A DNA stretch of 21,974 nucleotides from JBDTCO01 sp039923495 (lineage in GTDB: Bacteria; Myxococcota_A; Polyangia; Palsa-1104): assembly GCA_039923495.1 (NCBI GenBank), contig JBDTCO010000248.1, forward strand, positions 1 through 21,974, written 5' to 3'. Positions within the stretch are counted from its first letter, which is position 1. Every line of letters begins with the position of its first letter. Below the pieces are notes generated by a model that was not told the DNA's origin, did not search any database, and worked only from the letters and a program-made list of their open reading frames with translations. Positions 1-8,537 of this stretch are shown piece by piece. Position numbers and translations under genes: made by a program.

Positions 1-2
1 CC

Positions 3-731
3 AACGCAAACGACATCGATGATCCCGAGGGTGCCAGGGACGACCGTGACAAGGCGCTCGCGGTCTGGGCCCGGCGCGCGCTCGAGCGCAAGTTCGGCGC
101 GCTCCCACCGGCGTCGAATCTCGACGACGAGCTGCTCGTCCGCTACGTCGACGGCGCCCTGAACGGTCCCGAACGCCAGAGCTTCGAGGCGCGGTTGCTC
201 CTCGACCTCGACGCCAAGGAGCGGGTCGGCATCCTCGCAGGCGCCTTGCACGAGGCCGGCTATCCGAGCCCGAAGCTGCCCGACGGCTTCCTCGTGAAGA
301 GCGCGAAGGCCACGCGCTACGTCTTCCACATCGCCAAGGGCGTCTTCGAGGTCCTGCGCGGCGAGGGGATCGCGGCCCTCCAGCCGGAGCTTGCGGTTCG
401 TTCGGGCCACGGCGGCACCGGGCACGCCTCGGCCTACCAGATCGAGCGCGAATTCCAGACCGCGCAGGGTCCGCTGACGACTCGCATCGAGCTTCACGCC
501 GACCCCAGCTCGACTCACCCGCGCGTCGATCTCGTCATCCATGTCGGCGCCGACGGTCGTTCGACGAGCGGTGTCCGCGCCAAGCTGCTCCGCGACGGTC
601 GTCCCGTCGACTCCCGCGAGATCGAGGAGCATGGCTGCACCTTTGCCCACCTCGACCCGGCGCGCTACGACCTCGAACTCCGCAAAGGCGGGGTCGAGGT
701 CGGCAAGCTGATGCTCGATCTACGCGGCTGA
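3..731 (+). CDS. Hypothetical protein with anti-sigma-like N-terminal segment (5' end outside window)
   Basis: The frame is open from the left edge of the window (first full codon at base 3), so the N-terminus is missing; 242 residues are visible before TGA. Visible residues about 41-65 (DDELLVRYVDGALNGPERQS and onward) resemble the helical 'L..YLDGEL...ER...E.HL' segment of anti-sigma-factor/zf-HC2-like proteins, but no Cys/His zinc ligands are seen. The C-terminal half, about residues 170-242, is predicted beta-rich. It has a pattern (LLRDGRPV ... F.HLDPARYDLELRKGG) like carboxypeptidase-regulatory or transthyretin-type folds. No clear membrane helix is visible. Proteins of this layout often sit next to an ECF sigma factor, which would lie to the left of this window. 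That context is inference; the function is unknown. An internal TTG at 195 could be mistaken for the start, but the reading frame clearly continues upstream. Confidence 0.75.
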   Translation, partial: NANDIDDPEGARDDRDKALAVWARRALERKFGALPPASNLDDELLVRYVDGALNGPERQSFEARLLLDLDAKERVGILAGALHEAGYPSPKLPDGFLVKSAKATRYVFHIAKGVFEVLRGEGIAALQPELAVRSGHGGTGHASAYQIEREFQTAQGPLTTRIELHADPSSTHPRVDLVIHVGADGRSTSGVRAKLLRDGRPVDSREIEEHGCTFAHLDPARYDLELRKGGVEVGKLMLDLRG

Positions 732-744
732 GGACCCACCTCGA

Positions 745-762
745 TGTGGTCTTTGGACCACA
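745..762 (+). terminator. Hairpin after the first gene, possible weak terminator
   Basis: A perfect 7-bp stem TGTGGTC / GACCACA with a 4-nt loop (TTTG) lies 14 bases after the stop codon of the preceding gene. There is no run of T after it, so it may be a Rho-type or processing hairpin rather than a true intrinsic terminator. A 10-bp palindrome, TCCGATCGGA, follows at 796-805. Confidence 0.3.
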
Positions 763-831
763 CCGACCCGACTCAACTCACCGATATGGGCTCGTTCCGA
801 TCGGATCGATCCTTGCTCCTTGTAGGTGCAT

Positions 832-1185
832 ATGCGTCTCGTAGCGATTGCTTTCGTGCTTTCGATGGGTTCCGCCGCGTGGGCTGGCGATCTAGACACA
901 CCTTCCGCCCCCACTGTCCAAAATGACGACATCCGACTCCTCGGCCGTCTCAACGTGAATGCGGCCTCCCGGGACGAGCTGCTCCAGCTCCCGTCGCTGG
1001 ACGTCGCTGCCGCCGATCGCATCATCGCGGCCCGCAGCCACGGCAAGCTGACCACGCTGTCCCGGCTCGAGCTCTCCGACGAGGCGTGCAGCCGCCTCGT
1101 GATCGAGGGTCCGTCCACGCTCCGCCGCATCCGACAGCTCCCGCTCGAGGTCTACAGCGCCGCTCCCGAGGCCGCCTCGCGCTGA
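832..1185 (+). CDS. Exported small ComEA-like helix-hairpin-helix protein, degenerate hairpins
   Basis: This encodes 117 residues. Residues 1-18 form a signal peptide (short basic start, hydrophobic core, AWA before GDLD), so the protein should be exported and cleaved by signal peptidase I. Residues 38-85 read LNVNAASRDELLQLPSLDVA and onward, the hallmark opening of ComEA-type HhH domains (LNxNxAxxxEL..LPGIG...A..II..R). The hairpin that normally reads GIG is replaced by SLD, and the second helix pair is also weak, so DNA binding through the usual backbone contacts is doubtful. ComEA family members bind DNA in the periplasm during transformation; a structural role is possible here. The ATG at 832 was chosen because AGG at 824-826 is correctly spaced and the signal peptide begins there; GTG at 826 adds two residues. 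No comEC is nearby. Confidence 0.7.
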   Translation: MRLVAIAFVLSMGSAAWAGDLDTPSAPTVQNDDIRLLGRLNVNAASRDELLQLPSLDVAAADRIIAARSHGKLTTLSRLELSDEACSRLVIEGPSTLRRIRQLPLEVYSAAPEAASR

Positions 1186-1294
1186 GGTCGAGTCGAGCTG
1201 GGCTCCGACGGCAGGCCTCCGGTGGCCGCCCTCACGCCCGCGATCGAGTTCCTGTACCAGCGGCGTCGGGCCCTGCGATTTCCGCATGAACCAT

Positions 1295-1326
1295 AAAAAG
1301 GGGCCCTGCCGAAGCAGGGCCCTTTT
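1295..1326 (-). terminator. Intrinsic terminator of groESL, bidirectional, UUCG tetraloop
   Basis: Just 3' of the groEL stop there is a 13-bp GC-rich stem (one G-U pair) whose core is GGGCCCTGC / GCAGGGCCC. Read on the minus strand the loop is C(UUCG)G, an extra-stable tetraloop, followed by five T. On the plus strand the same element ends in TTTT, so it can also end transcription of the ComEA-like gene. Confidence 0.85.
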
Positions 1327-1355
1327 GCGTGCTGCGGTGTTCTGCAGCGGTCGGG

Positions 1356-3032
<1,677 letters not shown>

Positions 3033-3105
3033 GTTGACTGACTCCTATTGGGGAGCGGACCCACGGGCCCGCTTCGTGCGGTTGCGAAAACGATTACGAA
3101 AGTTG

Positions 3106-3393
3106 TTACTCGACCACGCCGAGGACTTCGTCCTCGCGCAGGATGAGGTGCGTTTGCCCGTCCACCTTGATCTCGGTGCCCGAGTACTTGCCGAACAGGA
3201 CGCGGTCGCCCGCCTTGAGATCGAGCGCGCGGACCGTGCCGTCATCGAGGATCTTGCCGGCGCCCACGGAGACGACCTTGCCCTCGGCAGGCTTCTCCTT
3301 CGCGCTGTCCGGGATGATGATCCCGCCCTTGGTCTTGTCTTCCTCGGCGATGCGCGTGACGACCAGCCGATCATGCAACGGACGCAACTTCAT
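3106..3393 (-). CDS. groES: Co-chaperonin GroES (Hsp10)
   Basis: This encodes 95 residues, the usual length, starting MKLRPLHDRLVV. The mobile loop that docks to GroEL (EEDKTKGGIIIPDSAKEKP, residues 17-35) is intact, as is the closing LILREDEVLGVVE strand. GroES forms the heptameric lid over the GroEL folding chamber in the cytoplasm. A strong GGAGGAG Shine-Dalgarno sequence lies directly upstream of the ATG. It is the first gene of the groES-groEL operon. The 5' region holds a CIRCE operator at 3436-3462 and a sigma70-like promoter at 3473-3500, so heat-shock repression by HrcA is expected. The hrcA gene itself is not in the window. Confidence 0.99.
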   Translation of the reverse strand: MKLRPLHDRLVVTRIAEEDKTKGGIIIPDSAKEKPAEGKVVSVGAGKILDDGTVRALDLKAGDRVLFGKYSGTEIKVDGQTHLILREDEVLGVVE

Positions 3394-3435
3394 GAGCTCC
3401 TCCAGGATTTGAGCCGAGCCACCCGCATTTTGTCG

Positions 3436-3462
3436 TTAGCACTCTCGTGTGATGAGTGCTCG
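3436..3462 (-). promoter_or_regulatory. CIRCE operator (HrcA binding site) of groESL
   Basis: The sequence is TTAGCACTC-N9-GAGTGCTCG against the CIRCE consensus TTAGCACTC-N9-GAGTGCTAA. One arm is perfect and the other matches 7 of 9; the spacer is exactly 9. It lies 43 bp upstream of the groES start and begins about 10 bp downstream of the predicted -10 box, the classical place for HrcA to block transcription or act in the leader RNA. Confidence 0.95.
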
Positions 3463-3472
3463 GGCGCGTCGG

Positions 3473-3500
3473 ATAGTAATCACTCGACAATTCGGTGCAA
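3473..3500 (-). promoter_or_regulatory. Sigma70-like promoter of groESL
   Basis: Read on the minus strand this is TTGCAC, a 16-bp spacer, then TACTAT. The predicted start site falls about at the edge of the CIRCE element. The match is moderate (4/6 and 4/6), but the position relative to CIRCE supports it. Confidence 0.6.
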
Positions 3501-3623
3501 GGGGCTTCTGACAGGCGACCGTTTTGCGTCGAGCGTGTGATCTGCCGCGCCGCGACAAATTGACAATGAGGGGGGTGGTGGCGCCACGATAAAAGAAGGT
3601 CGTCTCGGGAGGTTGCAACGCGT

Positions 3624-4190
3624 ATGGACATCGTCTCCAGCACGTCACTCAGCGAGTTCTTTCACGAACAGCTCGGCTCTGCGCTCCGCAACCAGGGCGT
3701 ACCGACCCGCGAAGAGGTGGAGGTCTACCTCGTGAACCTTCTGGCCGCCTACTCCACGTGGGCCCCGACCGACGAGCCGCTCGGCATGAAGCTCGCCGAG
3801 GCGCAGCTCGCGGCGCCCGAGGAGCGCGTGCGAGCCCTGCGTCAGGTCGCGGACACGTCGCTGTACATGTCGGGCTTCTTCGCGGAGTCGCTGTCGCGGC
3901 GGCTCGTCGACGTCGACTACTACATCTCGCTCGGTGGCAGCGCGTACGGACAGCTCGCGCGGACGTACGGCCGGCGGCACGCCGCCGCGTCGGAGGTCTA
4001 CGACGAGCTGGGGCACCACTTCGGCGACTACGTGGAGGTCCTCGCGGAGGTCTCGCAGACGACCTCGCTCGGCACCTCGACGGGCGTCGTGCAGCTCTAC
4101 GAGCGCTGGCTGCGCACCGGCTCCGACTGGGCCGAGCGACGACTGCGCAAGAGTGGCGTCGTTCCGCGTCGGACCGGCGACTGCGATTGA
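3624..4190 (+). CDS. Conserved-looking hypothetical protein, all-helical, first of an overlapping pair
   Basis: This encodes 188 residues and is not assigned to a known family. The ATG at 3624 follows GGGAGG at 3607-3612, a somewhat long spacing of 11 nt. The sequence looks soluble and mainly alpha-helical, with no signal peptide or membrane helix. The most distinctive stretch is about residues 76-110 (DTSLYMSGFFAESL, then LVDVDYYISLGGSAYGQLA), whose aromatic and acidic residues look like a conserved core. The C-terminal 30 residues are basic and probably flexible. The TGA stop (4188-4190) overlaps the TTG start of the next gene, so the two products are probably made in fixed ratio and may interact. 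The gene is divergent from groESL across a 230-bp gap; no convincing promoter was found for it. Confidence 0.8.
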   Translation: MDIVSSTSLSEFFHEQLGSALRNQGVPTREEVEVYLVNLLAAYSTWAPTDEPLGMKLAEAQLAAPEERVRALRQVADTSLYMSGFFAESLSRRLVDVDYYISLGGSAYGQLARTYGRRHAAASEVYDELGHHFGDYVEVLAEVSQTTSLGTSTGVVQLYERWLRTGSDWAERRLRKSGVVPRRTGDCD

Positions 4191-4834
4191 GCTTCCTGCG
4201 CGCGCTCCAGGGCGGCCTCGAGGGCATGTACCGTGTGAGCACGTCGCTCGACGTGGCCGACTTCATGATCGACGAGGCCGGCCGCCGCGCGTTCTCCGCC
4301 GAGCGCGCACCCGGCGAGCAGCTCTTCGTGCGCGAGGATCACGACGGTCTCTCGGTGAGCCTGTTCGTCGACGAGGCCGCGCTCGGCAGGCTCGATCACC
4401 ACGATCCGCGGCGGTGCCTCGACGAGCGGAACCTGCCCGACTTCCTGCTCGCGCTCGAGGGAGTCTCGCACTTCGTTTACCTCGCGTCGCGCATGCAGCA
4501 CGAGCGTCCCGTGTCTGCCGTCGAGCTCGAGCTGCAGGCCGAGGTCGACAAGTTCGCGGTCGCGCTGCTCGTCGGCTGGGATCAGACGGGCGCACCCTCG
4601 ACCGATCTGCGCGAGCGCTTGTTCCGTCGCATCCGCTACCTGCCGGATCTCTCCGCCGACGAGCGCTCGCGCTACCTGCTCGCCAACGAGGCCGCCAACG
4701 ACTATTGCCGCTCGCTCGAGCAGCACTACGTTCGGCGGCGTGCGGCGGCTGAGCTGCTCGTCGAGCTGCGCCGCTTCTACCAGCAGGATCTCGCAGGAAA
4801 GCTGGACCGGGTCACCGCGCTGCGCGCCGCATAA
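4187..4834 (+). CDS. Hypothetical protein, second of the overlapping pair
   Basis: This encodes 215 residues if the TTG at 4187 is the start. That codon overlaps the upstream stop in a TTGA arrangement typical of translational coupling; an ATG at 4226 would give a product 13 residues shorter. The frame is open much further upstream, but that part is the high-GC shadow of the preceding gene. The visible layout is: a short amphipathic start (LSFLRALQGGLEGMYRV); a mixed alpha/beta part with DVADFMIDEAGRR and EQLFVREDHDGLSVSLFVDE; then long charged helices to the end (YLPDLSADERSRYLLANEAA and onward), possibly coiled coil. There is no signal peptide and no recognised catalytic motif. The function is unknown; partnership with the upstream product is inferred from the overlap. 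Confidence 0.78.
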   Translation: MSFLRALQGGLEGMYRVSTSLDVADFMIDEAGRRAFSAERAPGEQLFVREDHDGLSVSLFVDEAALGRLDHHDPRRCLDERNLPDFLLALEGVSHFVYLASRMQHERPVSAVELELQAEVDKFAVALLVGWDQTGAPSTDLRERLFRRIRYLPDLSADERSRYLLANEAANDYCRSLEQHYVRRRAAAELLVELRRFYQQDLAGKLDRVTALRAA

Positions 4835-4887
4835 TCGGAGTACGCTGCAGCGCTATTTTTCGAGGCCGAAAGGCGCGCCAGTCACGT

Positions 4888-6042
4888 ATGCTCACATACA
4901 TGCCTGGACCCGGATTCCTCGAACGCTTGCATCGCGACGCCCACGCGCTCGCGCTGTCCGCCCGCGCTGCCGGCGACGGCATCGAGGCAATGGTCGACGA
5001 TGCCAAGCACCTCGCGCATGTGGCGCCCGGCGCGATCGCGGCGCGTGCAAAGGCCGCGGTCGAGGCCGGCAGGAAGATGATCGCAGCAGCACCGGCGAAC
5101 GCCGACCACGCGCTGCATCGAGTCGAGGAGGTCCCGGGCGCCATCGCCGACGCGGGGCGGGCTGCACTTCATCGCATCATGTCGCCCACGCCGCATCACC
5201 CGGTCGCAGGGCATCCGGCCGCGCACCTCGCAGCAACGCACCCCGCAGTTCACGCGGGTCCGCAGGTGCAGACGGTCCGGGGCGACAAGGAAACCATCGC
5301 AGCGCCGGGCGTGCCGTTCCTGCGACGTCAGAACGAGAGCTCGCTCGTCGCGCCGAGTGACGTGATCCAGGGTGGACTCAACGACTGCTGGCTGCTCGCG
5401 GCGCTCGCGGCCATGGCGCGTGCCGATCCAGCGTCCATCGAGCACCTCATCCGCGACCTCGGCGACCACAAGTACGAGGTCACTCTCTACACGGGTGCGC
5501 GCACCAAGACCGGCGTGGGCACGCCGGAGAAGTTCATCATCGACGACAACTTCACCGCCGCGCATGGCAAGGCACGCGGCGCGCGCTCGGACGTTCGCGG
5601 CGCGTTGGGCCCGGAGCTGTGGGTTCGCCTCATCGAGAAGGCGATGGCGGTGAAGAAGCATGGCTATGACGGCTTCGTGGCGCTCGACCAGGGCCTGAAG
5701 GCGCGCGTGAGGTCCGGGCTCGACCTCCTGCAGAACCAGGGTCAGGTCGACCGCTATACCCTCGGCTCGCTCAGCGAGGCAGAGGTGCTGCACCACATCG
5801 CCGACGGGTTCGCCCATCACCGGCCCATGACGTCGCTGTCCACGTGGCGCCCGTACTCGGGGAAGCTGAAGGTCATCACCTTCCACCAGTACGCCGTCTC
5901 GGCCGTCGACGTGGCGAAGCGGACGGTGAGCCTGCAGAACCCGTGGGGCGACCACCACGTGAACCACATGCCCGTCGAGGACTACGTCATCGCCTTCGAT
6001 ACGCTCGAGCTCGGACCGAAGCTCGGCGCCCGGAACGCCTGA
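4888..6042 (+). CDS. Calpain-family (C2) cysteine protease with N-terminal Ala/His-rich extension
   Basis: This encodes 384 residues. The catalytic core, about residues 136-375, carries the calpain hallmarks. VIQGGLNDCWLLAALAAMA supplies the oxyanion Gln161 and nucleophile Cys167. FHQYAVSAVD supplies His333, and LQNPWGDH supplies Asn351, the third triad member in its usual NPWG setting. The core also has the typical ELWVRLIEKAMA helix, so the enzyme looks complete. Residues 1-98 are Ala-rich amphipathic helices and 99-125 a His/Pro/Ala linker; no calpain calcium-binding (PEF or C2) domain and no signal peptide are visible. Substrate and site of action are unknown. It starts 53 bp after the unknown pair and ends 3 bp before the convergent DUF502 gene. 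The start has no strong Shine-Dalgarno sequence; an ATG at 4900 is an alternative four codons downstream. Confidence 0.88.
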   Translation: MLTYMPGPGFLERLHRDAHALALSARAAGDGIEAMVDDAKHLAHVAPGAIAARAKAAVEAGRKMIAAAPANADHALHRVEEVPGAIADAGRAALHRIMSPTPHHPVAGHPAAHLAATHPAVHAGPQVQTVRGDKETIAAPGVPFLRRQNESSLVAPSDVIQGGLNDCWLLAALAAMARADPASIEHLIRDLGDHKYEVTLYTGARTKTGVGTPEKFIIDDNFTAAHGKARGARSDVRGALGPELWVRLIEKAMAVKKHGYDGFVALDQGLKARVRSGLDLLQNQGQVDRYTLGSLSEAEVLHHIADGFAHHRPMTSLSTWRPYSGKLKVITFHQYAVSAVDVAKRTVSLQNPWGDHHVNHMPVEDYVIAFDTLELGPKLGARNA

Positions 6043-6045
6043 CGC

Positions 6046-6705
6046 TCAGCGCGGGTCGATGATGGACAGCGTCTCGCGCGAGAGCTTGGCCGTCGTGGTC
6101 AGCATCTCGGGCTCCTTGGCGATGCCCATCGTCACGAGCAGCTTGAACGCTTCGGCGACCGTCATGTCGATGGGGCGCGTGTAGCTGCGCTCGACCATGA
6201 GGTAGAAGCCCGAGGTCGGGTTCGGCGTGGTCGGGATGAAGACGCTCACGAGATCTGCGCCCGCGGGCACGGGTAGCCCGGGCGCGATCGTCGACGACGT
6301 CACGAAGGCGATGACCCACGAGCCCTGCCGCGGGTACTCGACGAGCACGGCACGCTGGAAGCTGTCGGCGCCCTGCGAGAACACGGACTCGAAGACCTGC
6401 TTGATGAGGCCGTACGTGCCTCCGAAGAGCGGCACCGCCTGAAAACCGCGGTCGATCCAGGAGACGAGCTTGCGACCGATGAAGTTGTGCGCAACGAGGC
6501 CCATCGCGAGCGCGAGCACGAGGACTGCCACGATGCCGACGCCGGGCAGCGGATAGCCGAGCACGCGCGGGCGGTACTCGTTGGGGAAGAGCGAGTCGAT
6601 GGAGCGTACGACCCAGAACACGAGGTAGAGCGTTCCGACGACCGGTGCGAGCAGCACCGCGCCGGTGACGAGCTCGTTGCGCAACACGTGCAGGAGGCGC
6701 TTCAC
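6046..6705 (-). CDS. DUF502 family inner-membrane protein
   Basis: This encodes 219 residues. Two membrane helices lie near the N-terminus (about 12-36, LVTGAVLLAPVVGTLYLVFW; and 53-77, with PGVGIVAVLVLALAMGLVAH). Between and after them are DUF502 features: RSIDSLF in the first loop, a conserved VPLFGGTYGLIKQVFESVF helix (about 91-109), and a cytoplasmic beta-rich C-terminal part with EYPRQGSWVIAFVTS and FIPTTPNPTSGFYLMV. The biochemical role of DUF502 proteins is not established; homologues are widespread in proteobacteria and also in plants (the COV/LCV family). It is the last gene of the minus-strand run after panC (67-bp gap), so it may have its own ribosome entry or promoter. Family assignment is firm; function is unknown. 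Confidence 0.9.
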   Translation of the reverse strand: MKRLLHVLRNELVTGAVLLAPVVGTLYLVFWVVRSIDSLFPNEYRPRVLGYPLPGVGIVAVLVLALAMGLVAHNFIGRKLVSWIDRGFQAVPLFGGTYGLIKQVFESVFSQGADSFQRAVLVEYPRQGSWVIAFVTSSTIAPGLPVPAGADLVSVFIPTTPNPTSGFYLMVERSYTRPIDMTVAEAFKLLVTMGIAKEPEMLTTTAKLSRETLSIIDPR

Positions 6706-6772
6706 GACGCCACGCTAACACCGCTCGCGTGGTCGGGGTACAGCTCGCGAAAGGAGCCTGTCCGGCTCATCC

Positions 6773-7612
6773 TCAGCCGCCCAGCACCAGGTTGTCGATG
6801 AGCCGCGTCTTGCCGACCCGGGCTGCGACCAGGATCACGACCGGCTGTACGGCGCTCTCGACGGGGAGCAACGACGTCGCGTCGCGCAGCTCGAGGTAGT
6901 CGAGCGAGAGCGGCGCGAGCAGCGCGCGTGCCTCGGCCAGCAGCGTCGCTGCGTCGCGTGCGCCCCGCTCGTACGCCGCCTTCACCGTGCCGAGCGCGCG
7001 CGGGATCGCGAGCGCCGTCCGTCGCTCGTCCGTCGACAGGTAGACGTTGCGCGACGAGAGCGCGAGCCCGTCGCCGTCGCGGACGATCGGCATGCCCACG
7101 ATGTCGACGCCGAGATCGAGGTCGAGGGTCATCCGCCTCACCACTTGAAGCTGTTGGTAGTCCTTCAGGCCGAAGAGCGCGACGTGTGGACGTACGGCCG
7201 AGAACAGCTTGCACACCACGGTGGCGACACCGGTAAAGTGCCCGGGCCGCGACGCACCGTCCAGATCGCGCGCCACCTCCGCGACGTCGATGGTCGTCTG
7301 GTAGCCCGGCGGATACATCGTGGCTGGCGTCGGCAGGTACACGACGTCGACACAGGTGGCCTCGGCGCGCGCCAGATCGGCCTTGAGCGTGCGCGGATAG
7401 CGCGCCAGATCTTCCGTCGGTGCGAACTGCAACGGGTTCACGAAGATCGACAGCACCGACACGTCGGCGCGACGCCGGGCCTCGACGAGGAGCGAGCCGT
7501 GGCCCTCGTGCAACGCGCCCATCGTCGGCACGAACGCGATGCGCTTGCGCTGGGCGCGGGCCTCCTCGGCGAAGGCCCGCATCTCGTCGGGCCCGTGGAG
7601 CGTGCGCGTCAT
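6773..7612 (-). CDS. panC: Pantothenate synthetase (pantoate--beta-alanine ligase)
   Basis: This encodes 279 residues, the usual length. The enzyme joins D-pantoate and beta-alanine using ATP through a pantoyl-adenylate, the last step of pantothenate synthesis, in the cytoplasm. Visible motifs are FVPTMGALHEGH (HIGH-type nucleotide site, His35 and His38), FVNPLQFAPTEDLARYPRT, the substrate segment LFGLKDYQQLQVVRRM, and the mobile GDGLALSSRNVYLS segment corresponding to KMSKS. The frame runs upstream into panB, but homology begins at MTRTLHGPDEMRAF, so the ATG at 7612 is the start; it lies 8 bp after the panB stop. The panB-panC pairing gives both non-aspartate-branch enzymes. panD (beta-alanine supply) is not in the window. 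Confidence 0.97.
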   Translation of the reverse strand: MTRTLHGPDEMRAFAEEARAQRKRIAFVPTMGALHEGHGSLLVEARRRADVSVLSIFVNPLQFAPTEDLARYPRTLKADLARAEATCVDVVYLPTPATMYPPGYQTTIDVAEVARDLDGASRPGHFTGVATVVCKLFSAVRPHVALFGLKDYQQLQVVRRMTLDLDLGVDIVGMPIVRDGDGLALSSRNVYLSTDERRTALAIPRALGTVKAAYERGARDAATLLAEARALLAPLSLDYLELRDATSLLPVESAVQPVVILVAARVGKTRLIDNLVLGG

Positions 7613-7620
7613 CTTCGCGC

Positions 7621-8517
7621 TCAGGTCGTGCGTGCGACGGTGGCGTAGGGGGTCGCATCCTTGCTCGGCTGCGCGTCGTCGCCGAACGAGTGCTCGTCGT
7701 CGGGGAAGTGCCCGCTGCGAACCTCGTCGATGTACGACTGGGCGGCCGTGCGGATGCGCAGGCCGAGCTGCTCGTAACGCTTCACGAACTTCGGGCGCCA
7801 CTCGTCATTCATGCCGAGCATGTCGTAGCAGACGAGGACCTGACCGTCGCAGTCGGGACCCGCGCCGATGCCGATGGTGATCGAGGACACCGCGCGCGTC
7901 ACCTCGGCGGCGAGCGAGCGCGGAATGCCCTCGAGCACGATCGCGTAGCAGCCGGCCTGCTCGAGCGCGAGCGCGTCGTCCATCAGCTGCTTGCGCGCGG
8001 CCTCGCCGCGACCCTGCACCTTGTAGCCGCCCATCGCGTGGACGCTCTGCGGCGTGAGGCCGAGGTGACCGCACACGGGGATGCCGATGCGGGTGAGCTT
8101 GCGGACGAGCTCCGCATGTTGCGCACCACCCTCCAGCTTCACGGCCTCGGCGCCGCCCTCCTTGACGAGGCGACCCGCGTTACGAACACCGTCCTCGAGG
8201 GAGGCTTGATAGGACATGAAGGGCATGTCACCGACGATCTGCGCGCGCGTGGTGCCGCGTGCGACGGCGCGACAGTGATGGATCATCTCGTCCATGGTGA
8301 CGCCGAGCGTGCTGTCCTCGCCCTTGACGACGTTGCCGAGCGAATCGCCGACGAGCAGCATGTCGGCGCCGGCGTCGTCGAGGAGCCGCGCGAACGTGGC
8401 GTCGTACGCGGTGATCATCGTGACGCGCTGACGGTCCTTTTCTGGACCGTGCTTGGCGACGAGCTTCTCGAGGAGCGGGACGGTGACCTTCGGGGACTTC
8501 TTGGGCGTCGTACTCAT
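7621..8517 (-). CDS. panB: 3-methyl-2-oxobutanoate hydroxymethyltransferase (ketopantoate hydroxymethyltransferase)
   Basis: This encodes 298 residues. The enzyme transfers a hydroxymethyl group from 5,10-methylene-tetrahydrofolate to alpha-ketoisovalerate, the first committed step of pantothenate and CoA synthesis. Motifs include MITAYDATFARLLDDAGADM, the magnesium and substrate site LLVGDSLGNVVKG, VGDMPFMSYQ, VKLEGG, CGHLGLTPQSV and the catalytic-Glu region VLEGIPRSLA. The protein is about 30 residues longer than the Escherichia coli enzyme; the extra part is a polar C-terminal tail (SGHFPDDEHSF onward) that is probably disordered. The ATG is preceded by GGAGG. It lies 20 bp after the deoxynucleoside kinase stop and 8 bp before panC, consistent with one transcript. 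Confidence 0.98.
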   Translation of the reverse strand: MSTTPKKSPKVTVPLLEKLVAKHGPEKDRQRVTMITAYDATFARLLDDAGADMLLVGDSLGNVVKGEDSTLGVTMDEMIHHCRAVARGTTRAQIVGDMPFMSYQASLEDGVRNAGRLVKEGGAEAVKLEGGAQHAELVRKLTRIGIPVCGHLGLTPQSVHAMGGYKVQGRGEAARKQLMDDALALEQAGCYAIVLEGIPRSLAAEVTRAVSSITIGIGAGPDCDGQVLVCYDMLGMNDEWRPKFVKRYEQLGLRIRTAAQSYIDEVRSGHFPDDEHSFGDDAQPSKDATPYATVARTT

Positions 8518-8537
8518 GGGGCACCTCCGTCTCGGGC

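Noticed and set aside
3560..3593. TTGACA box upstream of the unknown gene pair
   Set aside because: The nearest -10-like sequence (GATAAA) is 22 bp away, too far for a sigma70 promoter.
3624..4834. One gene split by a frameshift
   Set aside because: The stop and next start overlap cleanly as TTGA, the second product starts with its own amphipathic N-terminus, and neither product looks cut in a domain. It cannot be fully excluded without homologues.
4843..4860. Palindrome CGCTGCAGCG followed by CTATTTTT as a terminator
   Set aside because: The palindrome leaves no proper loop and the remaining stem would be only about 3 bp, so it is too weak to call.
4882..5967. A 361-codon minus-strand open frame
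   Set aside because: Antisense to the calpain-like gene, whose catalytic motifs are intact.
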